Positions 17,268 to 26,581 of a DNA stretch of 64,000 bases are shown one piece after another. The stretch lies in assembly GCA_016187945.1 (NCBI GenBank), contig JACPIT010000008.1:1-64000 (forward strand). Direction: 5' to 3'. The position numbers were made by a program, and so were the translations under genes. The notes beneath the pieces were generated by a model that did no database searches, was not told the origin of the DNA, and saw only the letters and a program-made list of their open reading frames with translations. The first letter of the stretch is position 1. Each line of letters starts with the position of its first letter. The DNA comes from Opitutia bacterium. GTDB lineage: Bacteria; Verrucomicrobiota; Verrucomicrobiia; Opitutales; Opitutaceae.

Positions 17268-18812
17268 TCAGGGGGCGTGCCGGCCGATCGGATGCGGCAC
17301 GACGAATCTGGGAGGGAAATCCGCCGCCTTCGCGCCTCCCCGCGGGCCGAGACGCTTGTTGCTGCTCTGGCCGAGCGGCGCATTGAGCGGAAGCGACATG
17401 CCGCCGGTTTCCGCCAATTCCGCGTAGAGCGCCGCCTCCATCTGCGCCGCGACGCCCTGGAGTTTCGGATCGAAGATCAGATTACGACGCTCCTCCGGAT
17501 CGTCCTTGAGGTCGTAAAGTTCGTCCACATCCCAGACGCCGTAATACGTGATGTATTTGTAGCGCTCTCCCCGCAGCGCAAACGTCGTCGGCGTCTGCGG
17601 GAAGTTTTTCTCCCAATAATAGACGTAGAGAAAGTGGCCGCGCCACTTCGTCGGTTTGCCCTGCGCGAGCGGTAGAAAGCTGCGGCCATCCATGTCCCCG
17701 GGCGCGACCAATCCGGCGGCCTCGAGGATCGTCGGAGCCACGTCGATGTTCGCGACGGCCTCGCCGACGACCCGTCCGCCCGGAAACAGGGCCGGGCATT
17801 GCATGATCATCGGCACGCGGATCGATTCCTCGTAAGCGGTGCGCTTGTCGATGAGTCCGTGCTCGCCGAACATGAAGCCGTTGTCGCCCATGTAGAGCAC
17901 GAGCGTGTTGTCGAGCACGCCCATCTCCTTCAACTGCGCGAGCACGCGACCGACGCTCTCGTCGACCGCCAGCAGCGTCTCGCAATACCGTTTGTAGTAT
18001 TCTTCGACATCGAGCGCGCTGTGATAGGGGAACTCGACTCCATGCCAGCTATTGCGCTGATCGCGCACCCACCGCGGCTTTTCCGCATTGTTTTCCGGGG
18101 TTTCGTTCTCGGAGAGCGGACGCGTCCACGTCGCGTCGCGGTAGCGCCCTGCGTGACGGGCCGCCGGAACGAAATCCTCGTGCACCGCCTTGTGCGAGAG
18201 GTAGAGGAAGAACGGCTTTTCCGACGGACGCTGCTGCTTCAGCCACTCGATGGCGTAGTCGGTGAGTTCATCGGTGATGTAACCTTTCTGCGGAACGTGG
18301 CGGCCGTCGACGTTGAGTCCCTTGGGATTCGGCAGGTAGGAGCCCTGTCCTTTGAAACTGATCCACCGATCGAAACCCGGGCGGGGATCGTCGCTCTCGC
18401 CGCCCATGTGCCATTTGCCGATGAACGCTGTCGCGTAGCCCGCGGCTTGGAGATACTCGGGAAAGAAACGCGTGCCCGGCGGGATGGCACGGTTGTTATC
18501 GATCACGCGATGTTTGTGCGTGTAGAGGCCGGTGAGGATCGAGGCGCGACTGGGTGAGCAAAGCGATGTCGTAACACACGCGTTCTTGAGATGGACTCCG
18601 TTCGCGGCGATCGAGTCGAGATGCGGCGTCTGGAGGAAGGGATGTGCCGCGAATCCCATCGCGTCGTAGCGGTGGTCGTCGCAAAGGATGAGCACGATGT
18701 TGCGCGGCCTGGCGCCGGGCAGGCGCGGCAACGCCGGCTTTTCCGCCGCCGTCGCCGTCACGCCGACGAGCACGCTCGCGGCAACCCACCGGAAGAGAAC
18801 GCGTGGAGCCAT
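17268..18812 (-). CDS. Secreted sulfatase (S1 family, Cys type)
   Basis: Hydrolyses a sulfate ester, probably on polysaccharide or oligosaccharide, in the periplasm or outside. From ATG 18812 the protein has 514 residues with a signal peptide ending near Ala23. The frame continues upstream, but that part is the operator region, so this start is preferred. Landmarks are the metal site LCDDHRYD (Asp45, Asp46), the formylglycine motif CSPSR with Cys85, GKWHMG, and MGDNGFMFGEHG with further metal ligands. The Cys must be converted to formylglycine by an enzyme not encoded here. The C-terminus has an unusual tail ending near PHPIGRHAP. The gene is divergent from the GH26 gene at 19087, and each side carries its own AACGGG motif. 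Confidence 0.93.
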   Translation of the reverse strand: MAPRVLFRWVAASVLVGVTATAAEKPALPRLPGARPRNIVLILCDDHRYDAMGFAAHPFLQTPHLDSIAANGVHLKNACVTTSLCSPSRASILTGLYTHKHRVIDNNRAIPPGTRFFPEYLQAAGYATAFIGKWHMGGESDDPRPGFDRWISFKGQGSYLPNPKGLNVDGRHVPQKGYITDELTDYAIEWLKQQRPSEKPFFLYLSHKAVHEDFVPAARHAGRYRDATWTRPLSENETPENNAEKPRWVRDQRNSWHGVEFPYHSALDVEEYYKRYCETLLAVDESVGRVLAQLKEMGVLDNTLVLYMGDNGFMFGEHGLIDKRTAYEESIRVPMIMQCPALFPGGRVVGEAVANIDVAPTILEAAGLVAPGDMDGRSFLPLAQGKPTKWRGHFLYVYYWEKNFPQTPTTFALRGERYKYITYYGVWDVDELYDLKDDPEERRNLIFDPKLQGVAAQMEAALYAELAETGGMSLPLNAPLGQSSNKRLGPRGGAKAADFPPRFVVPHPIGRHAP

Positions 18813-18859
18813 GGCCTTGATCGTTCCGGAAAGCGGGCCGACCACGATGAGCGGCAAAT

Positions 18860-18873
18860 TTATCCCGTTCAAT
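18860..18873 (-). promoter_or_regulatory. AACGGG motif upstream of the sulfatase gene
   Basis: On the minus strand TTGAACGGGATAAA, identical over 14 bases to the site at 22340. It lies 47 bases upstream of the sulfatase start and is oriented with that gene. Confidence 0.55.
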
Positions 18874-18893
18874 CGAGGCGTCTCCACCTGGTA

Positions 18894-18907
18894 TTCAACG
18901 GGGCTAA
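18894..18907 (+). promoter_or_regulatory. AACGGG motif upstream of the GH26 gene at 19087
   Basis: TTCAACGGGGCTAA on the plus strand, about 180 bases upstream of the GH26 start and oriented with it. With the site at 18860 it gives each divergent gene its own copy. Confidence 0.5.
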
Positions 18908-19086
18908 CCGGCCGCGATTCGAGTTCGCCGTCGTCTGCGATTGCTCTAGGCGACGCCTTGGTGATCGTTGCGAGGCCCCGTTCCCCGCGCAGTCGCTCTC
19001 CATTCGCCCGCCTCGGGGCCGCCGCGAAACCGAGTCGGCCTCACATCGCGGAAAACCATTCTTTCGACGCCTGTCTTCCTGCTGCC

Positions 19087-20715
19087 ATGAGTCTCCTTCG
19101 TCGCTCGTTTTTCACTCTCCTGTTTTTCGTGCCGGTGCTTGCGGCGCTAGCGGCGGCCGAAAAGACCGGGCCGCTGCCCGATAATCCCAACCTCATCGAA
19201 CCGGGCCGCCGGCTCTACACCTACCTCTACGAGCTGAGCCGCTCCGATGCCACGACGGGCAAACTCATCTCCGGACACTGGTTTCAGTCGAGTTTCTCGC
19301 CCGGCAAAATCCACACGTTTCAGGTGGAAGAGGCGCTCGAAATTCGGCGGCACACCGGCAAATGGGTTGGCCTGCTCGACGGGTGGATTTGCCCGGATTT
19401 CGTCGCGGAATCGGAACCCGATCCGATCGCGGGCGCGATGTGGTATGACGACATGATCCCCGAATATGTCCTCTGGTGGCGCAACGGCGGCATCGTCCAC
19501 GCCGACGCCACCTTCGCCGCTCCGCTCGCGGATCGCTACGCTCCGCGGCTCGAGAAAGGACTGAAGGTCGACGTCGCCTCGGTCCTCACGCCGGGCACGC
19601 CGGCCAATCGGCGCTGGCGCGCGATCTGCGATCGGATGAGCGTTTTCTTCAAAGGCCTCGAAGCGCAAAATGTTCCCGTGGTTTTCCGGCCGTTCACCGA
19701 GGCCTATCTCGCCCATTTCTGGTATTCGAATGCGCCCCGGAAACTCGGCAACGAAGGCTTCATCCGCCTCTACCGCGATCTACACGATTACCTCACGCTC
19801 GAGAAGAAGTGTAACAACATCCTCTGGGAATTTCAGGGCGGCAAAGCCGATCCGCACTATCCGGGCGATGCCTACGTCGACGTCTACGGCAGCCGGAGCG
19901 AGTATGTCGCGTGGAAGATCGGCCCGTTTCAAAAACAGGGCGACGACGACATTCCGCAAGGCAACGCCGAGCTGGGCGACTACGGCGTCAGCAAGCGTGC
20001 CGACCAGGCGGGCAAGCCGCGGATTTCCTGGCTCACCTGGGTCGAAACCATCAAACGGCAGTGCCCGCGACTGGCGTTCTACATCACCTGGAACAAGGAA
20101 TGGGGCCCCACCAAACGCGTCGGCCCCGACGACACCTACTGCGACTACGACCGCGGCTACGACGCGCTGATCGCGCACGACTACGTGCTCACGCGCGATG
20201 AGATTTCCGTCACACCGAAACCTCCCGCACTCACCGATGGCGTCGCTGCGGATCGATGGATCGTGTCGCGCGGCCGCTGGTCGTTCGACGCCACCGCCGC
20301 GCAAGTCGACGCCGCGGACGAAGGTCGCGTGCTCTACGGCAACACCGACTGGACCGACTACGCCGTGCAGGCCACCGTCGCCGTGCCGGCGAACGGCGAG
20401 AGCGGCATCCTGGGCCGCTGCGCATCGACGAACATTTTCTACCACCTCGCCGTGTCGGTCGAAGGCGTTACGCTCTACCGTCGCCACAATCACAAACTCG
20501 ATAAGCTCGGCACCTGGGCGCACACCTTCCGCGCCGGCGAGGACTGCACGCTCAAGCTCGATTTCCGCGGCGACCGGCTGGAAGGCTACGTCGATCTCGG
20601 TGCCGGCGCGGAGAAACGGATCAGCGTGAACGACGACCGCATTCCCTGCGGCTGCGTCGGCCTGCGCGCCGTCGGGACCGCCGCGAGCTTCACGAACATT
20701 CAGGTCGTTCCGTAA
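19087..20715 (+). CDS. Secreted GH26-like glycosidase with C-terminal beta-sandwich (clade A)
   Basis: Likely an endo-acting beta-mannanase relative. From ATG 19087 it has 542 residues with a signal peptide ending near Ala23. The GH26-like barrel spans about 35-370: KLISGHW, RNGGIVH, the acid/base candidate Glu205 in VFRPFTEAYLAHFWYS, PGDAYVDVY, the nucleophile candidate Glu295 in GNAELGDYG, and AFYITWNKEWG. Residues about 390-542 form a concanavalin-like sandwich (GNTDWTDYAVQATV, ILGRCAS, LEGYVD) akin to DUF1080 or CBM66-type domains. It is a close paralog of the gene at 46219. It leads a two-gene unit with the sulfatase at 20802. The GH26 assignment is by motif order; substrate is not certain. 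Confidence 0.82.
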   Translation: MSLLRRSFFTLLFFVPVLAALAAAEKTGPLPDNPNLIEPGRRLYTYLYELSRSDATTGKLISGHWFQSSFSPGKIHTFQVEEALEIRRHTGKWVGLLDGWICPDFVAESEPDPIAGAMWYDDMIPEYVLWWRNGGIVHADATFAAPLADRYAPRLEKGLKVDVASVLTPGTPANRRWRAICDRMSVFFKGLEAQNVPVVFRPFTEAYLAHFWYSNAPRKLGNEGFIRLYRDLHDYLTLEKKCNNILWEFQGGKADPHYPGDAYVDVYGSRSEYVAWKIGPFQKQGDDDIPQGNAELGDYGVSKRADQAGKPRISWLTWVETIKRQCPRLAFYITWNKEWGPTKRVGPDDTYCDYDRGYDALIAHDYVLTRDEISVTPKPPALTDGVAADRWIVSRGRWSFDATAAQVDAADEGRVLYGNTDWTDYAVQATVAVPANGESGILGRCASTNIFYHLAVSVEGVTLYRRHNHKLDKLGTWAHTFRAGEDCTLKLDFRGDRLEGYVDLGAGAEKRISVNDDRIPCGCVGLRAVGTAASFTNIQVVP

Positions 20716-20801
20716 CCGCGCGAGGCGTTGCGCGGCTCCACCGCGCAAAATCGATCGCGTCCGCGCGCCCCGCGTCGCTGTGTCGCCCTTTCTCTGCTGG
20801 C

Positions 20802-22271
20802 ATGAAAATTCCACCGCCTCGCCCGTCCGTCCGGCTCCGCGCACTCGCCGCGTGGCTCGCGCTCACCACCGTCGCCTGCGCCGGCTCGGCGCCGCGACCG
20901 TTGAACGTCCTCTTCATCACGGCCGACGACATGAACGCCGACTCGCCCGGCTGGATGGGCAATCCCCTCAAGGCCACTCCGCGCCTCGATGCGTTTGCGG
21001 CGACCAGCCACCAGTTCGTGAACAATTTCGTCACCGCGCCGATCTGCCAGCCCTCGCGCTCCGCGCTGATGACCGGCCGCGTGCCGCATCGCAGCGGCGC
21101 ACTGGGCTTCGATCCCGTGCGCGAGGACGTGCCGACGCTGGTCACGATTCTCCAAGCGCGCGGCTATTTCACGGCGGGCATGAACAAGCTCCCGCACATG
21201 CAACCCAAAGCGTGCTTCCCCTGGGATCTCGCGTTCATGGGCTCGGGCAAGAATCCCACCGCGCTGGCGAAGCAGGTCACGGCAGCGATCGCGGCCGCGA
21301 AGAAATCCGGCCGCCCGTTTTTCATCAACTGCAACATCGGCGATCCGCACCGCCCGTTTTTCGGCAGCGCCGATGTCGGCAAGAAAAAGCACAAGAAAGC
21401 GGCGGCCAAAGGCGAATTCGACGACGAGCCGGATGCGCCGGCCGCGCGCGAGGACACCATCGTGCCGTTCCAGCCCGACGAGGTGCCGGTGCCCGCGTTC
21501 CTCGAAGACGTGCCCGGCGTGCGGCGCGAGGTCGCGCAATATTACAGCAGCATCCGGCGCATGGACGTGAGCTTCGCGCGCGTGCTGCAGGCGCTCGACG
21601 ATTCGGGCGAGGCGCCGCACACGGTGGTGATTTTCCTCGGCGACCACGGGATGTCGTTTCCGTTTTCCAAGGCCACGGTGTATTTCAACGGCACTTGGGC
21701 GCCGCTCCTCCTCCGCTGGCCGGAAATGGGGCCGCCGCAGCGCCGCACGGAAATGACCAGCAGCGTCGACCTGTTGCCAACGCTGCTCGATGTCCTCGGT
21801 GCGCCGGTGCCCGCCGGCGTCGACGGTCGCTCGTGGCTGCCGCTCCTGCGCGGTGAAACGCAACCGGACCGCGATCACGTCTTCACGCACGTCAACGACG
21901 TGAGCAGCGGCGCGGATTTCCCGCAGCGCTGCGTGCGCACGCGCACCAAGGCGCTGATTTTCGAGGCGTGGCCGGCGCGGGGCGTGCCGTTCAAGGTCGA
22001 GGCGATGTCCGGCCTGAGCTACGCCGCGATGGCCGAGGCTGCCGCCAGCGATCCGCACATCCAGGCGCGCGTCGACCAATACATCAAGGGCGTCACGTTC
22101 GCGTTCTACGATCTCGAGAAAGATCCGGCGGAGCGCCGCAACGAGATCGACAATCCCGCCTATCGCGCGGAGATCGAGCGGCTGACGCACTTGCTGCTGG
22201 GTCACATGGAGCGCACCGCCGACCCGCAATTGGAAAACTTCCGCGCTGCGCTCGCGGCTCGCAAGCGCTGA
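20802..22271 (+). CDS. Secreted sulfatase (S1 family, Cys type)
   Basis: A sulfatase of 489 residues. The signal peptide probably ends after ACA at about residue 27; TVAC is a poor lipobox, so soluble export is favoured. Motifs: metal site ITADDMNADSPG, formylglycine motif CQPSR with Cys82, GMNKLPHMQ in place of the usual GKWH segment, LGDHGMSF, and VDGRSWLPLL. Between about residues 180 and 230 is a charged, lysine- and aspartate-rich insertion. It resembles iduronate-2-sulfatase or heparan-type sulfatases in overall order. It follows the clade A GH26 gene after 86 bases and is probably co-transcribed with it. Confidence 0.92.
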   Translation: MKIPPPRPSVRLRALAAWLALTTVACAGSAPRPLNVLFITADDMNADSPGWMGNPLKATPRLDAFAATSHQFVNNFVTAPICQPSRSALMTGRVPHRSGALGFDPVREDVPTLVTILQARGYFTAGMNKLPHMQPKACFPWDLAFMGSGKNPTALAKQVTAAIAAAKKSGRPFFINCNIGDPHRPFFGSADVGKKKHKKAAAKGEFDDEPDAPAAREDTIVPFQPDEVPVPAFLEDVPGVRREVAQYYSSIRRMDVSFARVLQALDDSGEAPHTVVIFLGDHGMSFPFSKATVYFNGTWAPLLLRWPEMGPPQRRTEMTSSVDLLPTLLDVLGAPVPAGVDGRSWLPLLRGETQPDRDHVFTHVNDVSSGADFPQRCVRTRTKALIFEAWPARGVPFKVEAMSGLSYAAMAEAAASDPHIQARVDQYIKGVTFAFYDLEKDPAERRNEIDNPAYRAEIERLTHLLLGHMERTADPQLENFRAALAARKR

Positions 22272-22339
22272 GCCGCGCCCGTGCTCACGCATCGCGCGAT
22301 GCTCGCCGAGCTGAAGCGAGCGCGCGCGTCGGCTCGCGA

Positions 22340-22353
22340 TTGAACGGGATAAA
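22340..22353 (+). promoter_or_regulatory. AACGGG motif upstream of the GH26-MBG-HYR gene
   Basis: TTGAACGGGATAAA, identical to the minus-strand site at 18860, about 160 bases upstream of the GH26 start at 22515 and oriented with it. Confidence 0.55.
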
Positions 22354-22514
22354 CGCGAACCGCTTCGCGCGGTGCAGCGCGATCTCGTTCGTTTCGCCGC
22401 CCAGCGCGGGTCCGTGCGTGCAGCCGCGTCGTCGATCGGCGACGCGCCCGCATCCTCCTTCGCGCCGCGCTCCCGCACGCCGTCACCGTGCGGCTTCATC
22501 CCCCGTTATCCCCC

Positions 22515-24713
22515 ATGAAAACTCCCCTGCTCCGCGCCGCTCTGGCGCTTTGTTTGTGTTCCTCCGTCGCTCAACTCGCCCGCGGCGCCGAGTATCTCAC
22601 CGCCCCGAGTAATCCCAACGCCTCCGCGGCCACGCACGCGGTCTACGATTACCTCCGCACCCGTCGCGGCCAGCCGACGAACAGCATGATTGAGGGTCAG
22701 TTTCTCGGCATGATCAACCAAGTCCTCTACCCCGGGAAAAAATTCTACGGCTACTTCGACCTCACGCTGCACGAGATCGACGGAAAACTCCCCGCGATGG
22801 CCGGCAGCCGTTACGACGGCCTCGACAAGGAGACCGACGTTTACCGCCTGGACCCCGACATCTGCACACGCATCAACCAGAAGTTGATCGACGCCTGGGT
22901 GCTCGCGCAGCCGATCATTCACATCACCGCCAGTCCGCGGAACCCGTGGAATCAGCAACTGGGACGCAGCTACGACACACCGAACACCCAGAAAATCGGC
23001 AAGCTCCTCCGCGCGGCCACGCTGACGGACCAGGAGAAAATCGTCCGCGACCGTTTCTGGGCCGACATCGACACGATCGCAGGCGGGCTGCAGGAGCTGC
23101 AGGCCGCCGGCATACCGGTGCTCTTTCGACCGTTCGCCGAGTTCAACACGGCCGACAAATACTATTTCAACAAACAATCCGGCGCCGACTTCGTCGCGCT
23201 GTGGAAGGAAGTGTATCGCTACTACACCGACCCCGCACCGGCCGGCAAGGGCCTCAACAACCTGCTTTTCTGCTGGGAGGTCTGGGCGCTCAATCGCAAC
23301 GCCGCCTCCGGCGCCGGCGTTTTCAACGCGTGGTATCCGGGCGACAGCTTCGTCGATGTCGTGGCGGGCGCCTACTATTTCCTCCCGTCCATCCAGTATC
23401 TCGAGGCCGACGGCAGCTTCACCCTCGCGCACGCCGACGCCGAGGATCAGCCCATCCTCGACTGGCTCACCAGCCGCAACCGTCCCTTCGGCGCCGCGCA
23501 GTTCGGCCTGAACCAAGGCACGAACGAGCCGGGCGACCACGACTTCACGCGAGCGTTCATGACCTACGTGCCCGACCTCTCGTTTGCCTTCTACTGGAAT
23601 CAATACCAGGCGGTGCAAAACCAGGCGCACAAGGAGGACTTCGTCGCGGATCCGCGCGTGGCCACGCACGACGACCTTCCGCTCTTCGGAGAATTTGCCG
23701 GGACGGTCACGTTGGAAAATCTCAACCAGACCTACGACGGTTCGCCGCGCACCGTGAGCGTCAGCACCTTCCCTGCGGGCCTCGACACGGTCGTCACCTA
23801 CGACGGCAGCACCACGCCACCGACCAGCGCGGGCGCCTACGACGTCGCCGCCATGATCGACCACACGTATTATCACGGCTCCGCCACCGGCACGCTCGTC
23901 GTCGCCAAGGCCAGTGCGACCGTCACGCTCGCGAATCTCCATCATATCTACGACGGCACCCCGAAGTCCGCCACGGCGACGACCAACCCGACCGGCCTTC
24001 GCCGCTGGTTCGCCTACGACGGCAGCACCACGCCGCCCACCGCCGTCGGCTCCTACACCGTCGTGTGCACCGTCAACGACCAGAACTACGCGGGTTCGGC
24101 CACCGGCACACTCTCGATCGTCGACGGCACTCCGCCCGCGCTCTCCCTCCCCAGCGATCTCGTCCTCGAAGCCACCTCCGCCGCCGGCGCGGTCGCGATC
24201 TTCAGCGCCACCGCCAACGACGACGTCGACGGCAGCGTTCCCGTCGCACTCTCGCCCGCTTCCGGCTCCGTGTTTCCGCTCGGCACCAGCACCGTGAACG
24301 CCACCGCCAGCGACGCCGCCGGCAACACCGCGAGCGGCTCCTTCCACATCACGGTCCAGGATTCCCTCGCGCCGCTCATCGCGAGCGTGACGCCCTCCGT
24401 CGCCGAACTCTGGCCAGCCAACAACACGATGGTTCCGGTTTCCTTCCGCGTCGAGGCGACCGACGCCGTCGGCGTGACCGCGCTCCAAATCGTCTCCATC
24501 ACGAGCAACGAACCCGACAACGGAACGGGCGATGGCGACACCACCGGCGACATCGAGATCACCGGGCCGCTTTCGGCGAATCTCCGCGCCGAACGCGCGG
24601 GCACGGGCGACGGCCGCATCTACACCATCGTCGTCGAAGCACGCGACGCCGCCGGCAACGTCACGACCGCCACCACGCACGTCTCGGTGCCCAAGAGCCG
24701 CAGCGGCCGTTGA
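22515..24713 (+). CDS. Secreted multidomain GH26-like protein with MBG and HYR domains (clade B)
   Basis: From ATG 22515 the protein has 732 residues with a signal peptide ending near Gly24-Ala25. The GH26-like domain spans about 30-390: SMIEGQFLGMINQVLYP, the acid/base candidate Glu209 in LFRPFAEFN, LLFCWEVWALNRN, WYPGDSFVD, then NRPFGAAQFGLN, where Gln329 occupies the expected nucleophile position. After it come two MBG (YDG-type) repeats at about 395-475 and 476-552 (each with YDGSTTPPT), a HYR domain at about 553-632 and another Ig-like domain to the end. Such tails usually keep enzymes at the cell surface or extend them outwards. It heads an operon with the GMC oxidase and its small subunit. 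Confidence 0.82.
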   Translation: MKTPLLRAALALCLCSSVAQLARGAEYLTAPSNPNASAATHAVYDYLRTRRGQPTNSMIEGQFLGMINQVLYPGKKFYGYFDLTLHEIDGKLPAMAGSRYDGLDKETDVYRLDPDICTRINQKLIDAWVLAQPIIHITASPRNPWNQQLGRSYDTPNTQKIGKLLRAATLTDQEKIVRDRFWADIDTIAGGLQELQAAGIPVLFRPFAEFNTADKYYFNKQSGADFVALWKEVYRYYTDPAPAGKGLNNLLFCWEVWALNRNAASGAGVFNAWYPGDSFVDVVAGAYYFLPSIQYLEADGSFTLAHADAEDQPILDWLTSRNRPFGAAQFGLNQGTNEPGDHDFTRAFMTYVPDLSFAFYWNQYQAVQNQAHKEDFVADPRVATHDDLPLFGEFAGTVTLENLNQTYDGSPRTVSVSTFPAGLDTVVTYDGSTTPPTSAGAYDVAAMIDHTYYHGSATGTLVVAKASATVTLANLHHIYDGTPKSATATTNPTGLRRWFAYDGSTTPPTAVGSYTVVCTVNDQNYAGSATGTLSIVDGTPPALSLPSDLVLEATSAAGAVAIFSATANDDVDGSVPVALSPASGSVFPLGTSTVNATASDAAGNTASGSFHITVQDSLAPLIASVTPSVAELWPANNTMVPVSFRVEATDAVGVTALQIVSITSNEPDNGTGDGDTTGDIEITGPLSANLRAERAGTGDGRIYTIVVEARDAAGNVTTATTHVSVPKSRSGR

Positions 24714-24761
24714 ACCGCCGAACTCTGCTCCGTTTCGCTCCGCTCCGTCCCGTCGTCGCGC

Positions 24762-26564
24762 ATGCCTCTCATCGTTCCGTCGCAGCTCCAACGCAACTAC
24801 GACGTCATCGTCGTCGGCTCGGGCGCCGGCGGCGGCCAGACCGCCTACACCCTCACGCTGGAAGGCGTGAGGGTTCTCATGCTCGAGGCCGGACGAAACT
24901 ACGTGCCGGAGACGGAAACCCCGATGTTCGAAACGCCGCACCAGGCCCCGCTGCGCGGCGCCGCCACGCCCGACAAGGCCTTCGGTTTCTACGACGCCAC
25001 CGTCGACGGCGGCTGGAGCGTGCCGGGCGAGCCCTACACCAACGCATCTTCGGAAAAGGACCGCGAGTTCTGGTGGTGGCGCGCTCGCATGCTCGGCGGG
25101 CGCACGAATCATTGGAGCCGCTTCGCGTTGCGTAACGGTCCCTATGACTTCAAACCGCGCTCGCGCGACGGCCTCGGCGTCGACTGGCCCATCGGTTACG
25201 ACGACCTCGCGCCGTATTACGACAAAGTCGAGATGCTCATCGGCGTATACGGCGAGAACGACGGCCTCGAAAACACGCCCGACTCCTCGCCCGGAGTCCT
25301 GCTGCCGCCGCCGAAGCCGCGCGTGAGCGAGCTGCTCGTGCAGAAACACGCGCGCTCGCTCGGCATTCCCGTCATCGCCGCGCACCGCGCGGTGCTCAGC
25401 CAGCGGTTGGATTTCGAGCGGCTGCCCGCCAAGCTTCACCCAGGCAATCCGCGCGCGCAGCGACTCGTGCGCGAAGCGATGGAAGGCCGCGCCGCCTGCT
25501 TCTGGGCCACCGACTGCGGACGCGGCTGCGCCATTCGCGCGACCTACCAATCCACCACCGTCCATCTGCCCCCCGCCATGGCCAGCGGCAACCTCGACCT
25601 CGTCACCAACGCGATGGTGCGCGAAGTCTCCGTCGACGCGCAGGGGCGCGCCACGGGCGTCGTCTTCATCGACAAGGCCACCGGCCTCGAACATCGCGCG
25701 GCCGCACGCGTCGTCGTGCTGGCCGCGAGCGCCGGCGAAACGGTGCGCCTGCTGCTCAATTCGAAGTCGCCGCGCTTCCCGCAAGGTCTCGCCAACTCGA
25801 GCGGACTCGTCGGAAAATTTTTCATGGACACCGTCGGCTCCGGCTTCGGCGGGCAGATCCCGGCACTCGAGAACCTGCCGCCGCATAACGAAGACGGCGC
25901 CGGCGGCGCGCACCTGTATGTCCCGTGGTGGCTCTACCGCGAGCAGCACGCCGGCCAGCTCGGTTTCGCGCGCGGCTACCACGTCGAGTTCACCGGCGGG
26001 CGGCGCATGCCGGCCCTCAACACCCTCGCCGGCCTCGAGTGGCTGACGCGCGGCAGCTACGGGCGTAAATTCAAGGAAGACGCCCGGCGCTACTACGGCT
26101 CGTTCGTCCACTTCTCCGGCCGCGGCGAAATGATTCCGAACGAAAACTGCTACTGCGAACTCGATCCCGACAAGAAGGACAAGTGGGGCATCCCGGTTCT
26201 CCGTTTTCATTGGCAGTGGTCCGATCACGAGCTGCGCCAGGTCGCGCACATGCAGCGCACTTTCGCCGAGATCGTCTCCGCGATGGGTGGGCGCGCGCGC
26301 AAATCGCCCGAAACCGACGGCGCGAGGGCCATCCAGCCCGGCGGCTTCATCATTCACGAGGTCGGCGGCGCCCGCATGGGCGAAAATCCGGCGCAGTCCG
26401 TCACCAACCGCTGGTCGCAAACCTGGGACGTGCCGAACCTCTTCCTCGCCGACGGCGCGACGTTCGCCAGCAACGCCGACAAGAATCCGACGCTCACTCT
26501 CATGGCCCTGGCCTGGCGTGCCGCCGACCGCATCGTCGATCAGTTGAAAAAACAAAACCTCTGA
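24762..26564 (+). CDS. GMC-family FAD-dependent oxidoreductase (sugar dehydrogenase catalytic subunit type)
   Basis: Oxidises a hydroxyl group, most likely on a sugar. The protein has 600 residues. It begins with the FAD-binding motif VIVVGSGAGGGQTAYTL (about 15-31), followed by MLEAGR and the GMC signature region MLGGRTNHWSRFALR (about 110-124). Near the C-terminus are GGFIIHEVGGARMG, with the likely catalytic His, and NPTLTLMALAWRAADRI. It has no signal peptide of its own; the next gene supplies a Tat signal, so export as a complex is inferred, as known for glucoside/gluconate dehydrogenases. It starts 48 bases after the GH26 gene. Confidence 0.9.
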   Translation: MPLIVPSQLQRNYDVIVVGSGAGGGQTAYTLTLEGVRVLMLEAGRNYVPETETPMFETPHQAPLRGAATPDKAFGFYDATVDGGWSVPGEPYTNASSEKDREFWWWRARMLGGRTNHWSRFALRNGPYDFKPRSRDGLGVDWPIGYDDLAPYYDKVEMLIGVYGENDGLENTPDSSPGVLLPPPKPRVSELLVQKHARSLGIPVIAAHRAVLSQRLDFERLPAKLHPGNPRAQRLVREAMEGRAACFWATDCGRGCAIRATYQSTTVHLPPAMASGNLDLVTNAMVREVSVDAQGRATGVVFIDKATGLEHRAAARVVVLAASAGETVRLLLNSKSPRFPQGLANSSGLVGKFFMDTVGSGFGGQIPALENLPPHNEDGAGGAHLYVPWWLYREQHAGQLGFARGYHVEFTGGRRMPALNTLAGLEWLTRGSYGRKFKEDARRYYGSFVHFSGRGEMIPNENCYCELDPDKKDKWGIPVLRFHWQWSDHELRQVAHMQRTFAEIVSAMGGRARKSPETDGARAIQPGGFIIHEVGGARMGENPAQSVTNRWSQTWDVPNLFLADGATFASNADKNPTLTLMALAWRAADRIVDQLKKQNL

Positions 26565-26581
26565 GCCGCCGCGTCCGCATC

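Noticed and set aside
20231-20425. Small minus-strand frame inside the GH26 gene at 19087
   Set aside because: Arginine/serine-rich shadow within the carbohydrate-binding domain coding sequence; no start signal or conservation that I can see.
22506-26555. A 1349-codon open frame on the minus strand
   Set aside because: It is antisense to the GH26-MBG, GMC oxidase and small-subunit genes. Its product is Arg/Gly/Val-rich low-information sequence typical of high-GC shadow frames.
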